Part shown: piece by piece, positions 57,468 through 64,000 of the stretch
How positions within the stretch are numbered: position 1 is the first letter of the stretch
How the letters are laid out: each line of letters begins with the position of its first letter
Source of the DNA: Arbacia lixula
Lineage: Eukaryota; Echinodermata; Echinoidea; Arbacioida; Arbaciidae
Direction: 5' to 3'
Assembly: GCA_963669155.1 (NCBI GenBank)
Contig: OZ022576.1
Coordinates: 3,152,746-3,216,745 of the forward strand
DNA: 64,000 nt
Program-made: the position numbers and the translations under genes
The notes under the pieces: model-generated
Database searches by the model: none
The model's input: the letters and a program-made list of their open reading frames with translations, nothing else
Told to the model about the DNA's origin: nothing

Positions 57468-57996
57468 GATTTTATATTCCACATACTAAGAATGTTGCTA
57501 TATGATTGGTCAAGAGTTGATCACGTGATGAGGCGTAGTTTTTCCTATGAGATCACCTGAGAATAAAAGTTCGTTACACTCTAGGTGATAGTACTTTTTG
57601 GTTTCGCTGATCTCTTCACTCCTCAGAGTCCTAATGCGTGATTAATATTTTGAGTACGCGCGAAATAAAAGTGCGTTACACTCGGACTATCAGCTCCCAC
57701 TAACGCGTCCAAACGCGCGTCATAATGCGCGTCCTAATTAACGCGTGTTCCCCATGGCAGCGGCTCGGGGTTAGGTAGAGAAGTTAACATTACTTTTGTA
57801 CGTCAAATTGTCATTTTTGGTATAGATAGTTGGTTTCAGATGTGGAATATAAATCAAATAATCAACTTTTGGTTTCAGGCAATGAGACGAGCTATCACTT
57901 CCTCGGCGATCTGAATGTATACGCTATCTTTCCTCAGCTGCGCCTCGGAAAGATAGCTACATCCAAATCGCCTCGGAAGGGATAGTTCATCCCACC
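57468..57996. mobile_element. Dispersed hairpin element, copy 2
   Basis: About 95 percent identical by eye to 9153-9690, with the same inner 14-bp inverted repeats and terminal hairpin. It lacks 12 bases (around CATCCTATCGCG) present in copy 1. Similarity stops at TTCATCCCA on the right. Confidence 0.8.
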
Positions 57997-59417
57997 AGCT
58001 TCAAACTCCATAGGCCGTGTGTACGAAGTAAGGCAGAATGGCCTATAATTTTAAATACCCATAACTATTTAATTTGCGTAAATAAAATGAAATCACTTGC
58101 AGGCCGTCTTCCTTGCACTAATTGGAATATGATTCGCAAATTAAAATGAAAGACATAGTCCTTTACTCATAATTCTAAGTAGTTTTGCTAATCAGGATTC
58201 ACGACTCGTCAGCTTTCTAACCTCCGGAAAATACGTGTAAAAGTTCGTAGCTCCCCCTAGCCCTTATTTGACACGTAACGGGGAGGACGATAGTTGGCTC
58301 AGCGAAAGAAGTGCCGATAGCATGTTTGTAAACATCCAGGCTGTGCACACAAAAGCCCTCGCGATATTATTTGTGCTTAAAGATTGTCCGTCCCTTTTGC
58401 AAGCTTAAAATTTGAAATCGTCTATCACGATCGTAAATTGAAGAAAGTGTGATTCAAGACCATTTCTAAGAATATAGCATGTTGAAGCTTTCTGTATATG
58501 TAAAAAAATTCAGCCGTTAAATTTCAAACCGACTTTTTTCGTACTACGAAAAAAGTATTAGTCTTTGATTCAGTATCTATGTGGTTGTTATGCGTGTGTA
58601 AAATCCTAATTTTATGAGTAACTACCAAACTTTGGAGATGAATCCTTCCATAGAAAAATGTTTTTCATAATGAGTTTTATAATTTAATAAACAGATTGAT
58701 CAATAAAGCAGATATTTCAACACAAACTGCTAAGAGCCTGAGGTAAAGACTATTAAACAGACGTTGTTTACGTGCATTATTTGAATTTTACACTACGCAT
58801 CAGTTTCAAATTGTGAATATAGAGCTTGCTAACACTTCTCTATATGTTTTGCCAATGTTTCAATGGTTTTGTGGTGATCTGAAAAAGGGACTGGCTGTCT
58901 TTAAATGTTGTTACGATTTATAATTTAGAAATAAATGACAAAATCTCATTAAGTTGGCAGTTTTATTTATTTATATTCAATGACGCACGTAAATGTTCAT
59001 TATAACCTGGGTACAATGTTTTTATTTTTTGTCTGCTACAAAACTTGACATATGAGCTTCTACAAATTACGAGCTTAATAATGCCATCAGACTTTGATAA
59101 AGACTAGTCACGGTGGAAATTTCTTTTAGTATGCTAATAACGGTCATTCGACGTGTAAACATTGCGGAGAGCAGACGCTACTAAATAAGCTGAACGGGAA
59201 TAAATCTTGGATTTTCTCCTAATGAATTGGTAAGCTGATATTATTTTTAAGGTTTGGGGGCATGGAATTAATGTATGAATCTTGAGAAGACTTTAAAACA
59301 GTCCACGAATTCATGGTTTTGAAGTCACCACAACTTATCATGTGCACAATATCCACAATTCCCTTTGGACCTGAACATGTGTATATATATAGCAAGTATA
59401 TTACACATGTAGCAGGT

Positions 59418-59461
59418 ATGGTTCATCCCATCACCTTCAACGTTGATTATTTGTTTACTAC
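59418..59461. repeat. Short repeat shared with 9683-9725
   Basis: TTCATCCCATCACCTTCA and ACGTTGATTATTTGTTTACT occur in both places. At 9683 the block directly follows the hairpin element; here it stands alone. Confidence 0.7.
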
Positions 59462-60228
59462 TCACTCGGTCTGCATCTGGTTATATCGCTGCTTGGATTG
59501 AACGTCTTGGTGCACGTTGTTCCAGCCGCTGTCGGTGGCTGTGTTGGGGCTGTGTCTGTCTTTCAACTCGGCCTCGGTACAGAATCTACCTTGCTTTTGC
59601 ACAGTCTACGCAGCTACGAAAATTGTAACTACACGTTTTCATTTAAACTTATCTAGCGTAGATCCTGCAGATTTTGTGCGGTAGGCATTAAGTTAACCCA
59701 AGGATTTCATACCTCCTCATGATCCTTGGCTTGCGCTTGGTTAAGCTCGCGTACCGTAATAGCCTTGTGTTGTTGTGCAATCGTATGTTCTACGGTGTCT
59801 CGCAAAAAACAAACAAGTAAGAGAAGAGAAAGAAAAAAAGGGGGAAGGGGGCGGGGGAGGGCGGAAACCTATTGATGGAAATACAACACATGGGTTATGT
59901 TTCAACAGACATTTTTGGGATTCCACAATAGTACATCATCTAAATCTGGGAGATATGGAAACTTACTGCTCCTTGTCTCAAAGCACACTAAAAATAAAGG
60001 CAGCAATTTGGGATTTACTCCTCACGAAATTTCTAAAATAAGAAAATTTGTATTATCTATTGTATTATGTGATATATTGCATTATGCAAGTTTATTTATA
60101 TGTATGTTAATCTGTGAAGTAAACTGTACCATCATTGTAAAAATTGAAAGAGGAGAAATAAATGAATTGAATTGAACGCTCAAAGAATATCTATTGAGGG
60201 CGCGTATGCAACACTCCCCAGTGGAATG

Positions 60229-60641
60229 TAAAAGGGAAAGTCCACCCTGGAAATACGTTGGTTTCATTAAAAGCAGAAACATAAAAGAAACATATTAGTA
60301 AAGGTTTGAGGAAAATCCGTCAAAGGATGATAAAATTATGAACATTAAAAATTTCAATTTTGTGATGTCACGTGCGAGGTGCTCTTCCATAATGTGCTGC
60401 ATGATTCAACGAATTGCTGTGTTTCTTTTTATGATGTTCAAGGATTTTTTTTTCATAGAGGTATGTGTGCAAAAACGTGTTTCCAATGATGTATCAAATA
60501 CAATAGTAAAATGATGCATATTCTTTTGAGAATATCGACATTTTCACAAAAAACATTGTACATAACATTATTTTGGGAGAGCGTTGCACAATTCGCACGT
60601 GATGTCACAAAATCAAAACTTTCTTATCCTTTGAAGGACCA
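60229..60641. mobile_element. Palindromic MITE, right end truncated
   Basis: Left end AAAGGGAAAGTCCACCCTGG and internal GAAACATATTAGTAAAGGTT and GGTGCTCTTCCATAATGTG match the family. It stops at TTATCCTTTGAAGG without the terminal repeat. Confidence 0.75.
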
Positions 60642-62334
60642 GGGCCATCTATCCACAGAGTTTGGCCAACTCGGTTTCAATAGGTAACAACATGGCGCAC
60701 ATTGTTTTTATCTGCTTGCCCAACAAAGCTACACGCACCAAGTTATTACATATCGAAACCAAATTGGCTTAACGCTGTGTATCGATGGATGTGGGGTGCA
60801 CTGCGATCTAGCGCCATCATCTGGTTGTAGAGGCCCGGAAGCGATTTTCTCCCGTCCAAGTAGAAATATATTTTCTAAATGGAAGACGAAATAAAAGCTA
60901 CTTTCTAGGCTTGATTCACTTTGAAGTAGCGTAGCCAAAGCATTTCTTTGCAAAGTAACTCTATCAATATTGAGGTGTATATGTTTCATTATGGTAGCCC
61001 ATAATGATTCTTCTTGTTGGTAGATTTGTCTGAAAGTTAGGAAAGTTTGTATACGAGCACAACGGGAATTGGTGTGTTGTTTTTTGTTGCAAATAATGAT
61101 CGTTGACTAATATTGTGTGTTTCAATAATATTGTAAAATTTTTGTCCGTTCGTTTAAAAGAGAAGTCTTGCAACTTTTGTATCTTCTTTTTACTCTTTGT
61201 TCATTTTTAAAATTAAATATATCCTAGTGATTTGTATTAGCCATTTTCCTTCGTCGGAATGGTCGGTAAGGCATCTTACTCAGTCTCCGCTCTTTTTTTT
61301 CGCCTCTTGCTAATGTTGTTGCATTAATGTACTTTGATTGCAACATGGTATTTACCAAAACAATATAAACCTTCACTTCAGTTTTCATGGTATTGACCCA
61401 TCTTTGTTGTATGATCAGCGGGACAGTGCTTGGATCACAAACAATAATTACAAGAAGGGGTGTCCAAAGTGTTGCCTTTACAGACCTAACCTTTGGATCG
61501 CAATTATTTTCTGACATGAAAATTAGCTCGTTTAACAATGTCATCTCTGGGTGGAGGGTAAACAATTGTTATACCGATAGATTCCTTTGTGTGTATAATT
61601 CGCCGTTGAGGGTACGCACTGCTGTTCCTGATGGGTAGATGGTAACCGTGGCAACGCCAGGAAACAGACGGTCGGACATTGGATGACAAGGAGGTCGAGG
61701 AGCCTAAACTGTACGCACCTGAACAAGAGCGAGATGATGTCACCGATTAAAATGATGCAGTGCCTGACTGTGACACCAGATGCGTTGCACGGAGATACAT
61801 GTAGCAAAGCCTGAGACCTGTTTAGCCCACAGGTCCTGATAAAGGGAACCCCCCGCAGATCTTCCTTTGGAATCGTATACACCAAATGAATATGTGGATA
61901 TCTCTTTGACCAACGATATATTTAAGGAAGCTGCGAATCACACACATCTGTACTCATCAGAACATCTCGATGGAGGAAATGCACATTATACTGGCCTCAA
62001 GAAAAACGAACAATGCATTTTCATGTTTTATCACATGGGTTGCGTCCAGACGCTATTCATTCATTCATTTATTAAGTTTTCCACAAAATGATATTGTAAC
62101 ATCTGGAGATCGAAGCACTATTAAACCAAATTAATACTCGCATGTATACATAAAACGAAGCATATAGATAACATAAAATAACGATCTTACATGCAGAATG
62201 TGTAAATTTATCTACAGAATGTACATTTAATGCATTTGTAGTTATATAATAATTTATGTGGGGGAACCTACAGAAAAGCAGAAGCTTGTGGGGGTAGGTG
62301 CCCAGATAACAAATCAGCATACTCACATACACGC

Positions 62335-62344
62335 GCGCGCGCGC

Positions 62345-62428
<84 letters not shown>
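62335..62428. repeat. CA dinucleotide repeat
   Basis: GCGCGCGC leads into about 43 CA units with one CAA interruption. Confidence 0.96.
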
Positions 62429-63603
62429 AAGCACTTCACGCACACAAGTGCACCTGGACAAGTGTGCGTGCCACACACAAAACACAAGGGGAAAGGAGAA
62501 AGAAAAAAGAGAACACCGACAAAGCCGTCATAAAGACAGTATTAAACAATAAAACAATGAGAATAACGCAGTTATAAACGAAAGCCTGGATTATCGGGAA
62601 TGGGATAATCATGGACTTATCATGGATGGACTGCGCTTGGATAGACTTCCTTTGATCCATGATGACCGCCGCCTCATAAAAATTCAAGACATTCAGGTGT
62701 TTCAAACAATACGCTGTTAGGTAGTGCCTTCCTCTGAATAGCGAAAGAAAATCTGGTTTGAGAAATATGTCAACCGTTGAGCCTTTGCTGGGAGTTCAAA
62801 GCTGATCTTTTTACACACACTTGGAATGACATTGGGTGTGAGCGAGGGAAATTTTGAGAAAATGTAGGAAGAATTTCGTCCGTAACTTTTTCGGACATCT
62901 CCTGACATGAAATCGAAGTTGTTTTCATGGAAGGTGAAACACTCAATAAACGATTTACAAGATATTTGTAAGGAAATATGATTTCCTAATGAACGATATG
63001 GAGGAATTTCTCTGACATGTTTTCAACAGTTCTCGATTTGTCACAAAAACGAAGCAAAATATAATCTGAAATTCACAGAATCGTATCATTATGTTCATGC
63101 ACATGCACTTCAGTACATCAAGTGGTTCTGAAATCTTATGCGCATACAGAATATATATTCCTTTAAATGCATCCAAAATTTGTCTTGCATATTTGGCGGC
63201 GGTCGTCACTGGATCAAAAAACCAAACGCGTCAATTATGATATTGTGCTATCAATGAACGCGACTGGTGTAGGAATAAATTATTCGTCCCGACTCCAAAA
63301 ATTTCTGACTTCCTGGGATAATAAACCAAATATACCTGTCCAATAACCATGCATGTAGAGGGGTATAGAGTACCGAAGTGGTGTCGTCACATGAGCATGT
63401 TGTCAAGACAACTGGCCCCAAACAAACTCGCACCAATGAGAGGTTTAGCGGTCCGATAATGTCAATCGGGCATGTGTCGGTCATTCCCAATAACAGTCCC
63501 CGTTTTGATCACCTCTGATTATTTAGAACTAGTTGTCCTGACAATAATGCTCAAACGACGCCAAACTTTGGTACTCTACACTGCAGTCATGATACAGATT
63601 TAT

Positions 63604-64000
63604 TTAAATTTTGCTGCCACCAGAGTACTTTGAAAGGAGGTTTTGTTGAAGCTTACGCTTAAATGTAGAAATTTTAGGAGTTTGACGTAGTACAATATCT
63701 AAGGAATTCCAGAGTTGGGAACCTTTATGAACGAAAGTATTTTGCAATGTTCATAGTCTAGTTTTGGGTATATGGTACAAGTCACTTTGTCTTGTTGGAT
63801 ATTTATGTATTTCTTTACTTTTCTTAAATAAATATATTCCAAAACGGCAAGCAGTTCGCCGTTATTTATTTCATGCATCAAAGATCCTAAGTTCATCGAA
63901 TACAAGTCGTCCACTTTAGGAATACTATATACTTTTTGAGAAAAGACATCTGAGATTGACATGATTGACGATCATGTGGATTAACTGGTAATCATGAATT
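63604..64000 (-). pseudogene. LINE reverse transcriptase 3' end, broken
   Basis: On the minus strand one frame reads YSIPKVDDLYSMNLGSLMHE and on. After a shift a second frame reads HKYPTRQSDLYHIPKTRL, then a TGA, then FVHKGSQLWNSLDIVLRQTP and LLSKYSGGSKI-TAA at 63604-63606. GSQLWNSL and a basic C-terminal helix are typical ends of non-LTR retrotransposon ORF2. At least one frameshift and one internal stop make it inactive. It continues past the right edge. Confidence 0.75.

Larger units (their letters stand above)
56032..63603. other. Upstream of SLC25A39/40-type gene to right edge: no confident gene
   Basis: Holds the presumed promoter and 5' UTR of the carrier gene. A possible 5' UTR acceptor (GCTAG, then GTAGCAGG) lies near 56053. 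Repeats are at 56595-57140, 57468-57996, 60229-60641 and 62335-62428. Two GC-richer islands (about 59466-59600 and 61719-61817) could be exons on the minus strand but are unproven. Confidence 0.6.

Noticed and set aside
58531..58556. Small palindrome CTTTTTTCGTA..TACGAAAAAAG
   Set aside because: Could be a terminator-like hairpin in bacteria, but this is eukaryotic AT-rich DNA without a nearby gene end; likely chance.
62072..62533. Cys/Val and His/Thr-rich frames
   Set aside because: CA/GT microsatellite translation.
1..64000. tRNA, rRNA or other structured RNA genes
   Set aside because: No cloverleaf, A/B-box pair or rRNA signature was recognised by eye; a covariance search was not possible.

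Overview
This is eukaryotic, intron-rich, AT-rich genomic DNA. The gene content is animal: BAP1, a CLCA metalloprotease, an NXPE-family protein and SLC25A39/40. The introns are long and carry MITE-like palindromes, microsatellites and poly-G tracts. Several dispersed repeats (for example TGACCT-rich tandem units and palindromes ending in GGGATAGTTCACC-like motifs) are of kinds I associate with echinoderm genomes. A sea urchin or close relative is the best guess; this is inference, not proof. There is no sign of bacterial, viral or plasmid organisation.

Layout. (1) 744-3756, minus: the first three coding exons of BAP1, a nuclear deubiquitinase; the gene runs off the left edge. (2) 7066-26680, minus: a complete 13-exon CLCA gene. 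The exon phases join without a break into 989 codons plus stop, giving a secreted-type ectodomain with metalloprotease and VWA domains and a C-terminal membrane anchor. (3) 28858-36822, minus: a complete 5-exon NXPE-like type II membrane protein of 610 residues. (4) 39932-41602, plus: a 2-exon sulfotransferase-like P-loop protein of 313 residues. (5) 46027-56031, minus: a complete 10-exon SLC25A39/40-type mitochondrial carrier of 349 residues. (6) 56032-64000: no confident host gene, only repeats, two weak candidate exons and the tail of a LINE at the right edge.

The genes do not form a pathway or operon; they are neighbouring single genes. The most unusual material lies in the introns. SLC25A39/40 intron 7 holds two nested repeat-bearing elements with Helentron/'pearl'-like architecture. 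The inner one contains an exact 157-bp-period satellite in which every unit carries a perfect DR1 and a perfect DR4 nuclear-receptor motif. The CLCA intron upstream of exon 8 holds decayed tandem copies of exon 8 itself. A MITE sits within 14 bp of a BAP1 splice donor.

All exon boundaries were set by hand from GT-AG sites, reading-frame phase and remembered family resemblance. No database search or RNA evidence was available.
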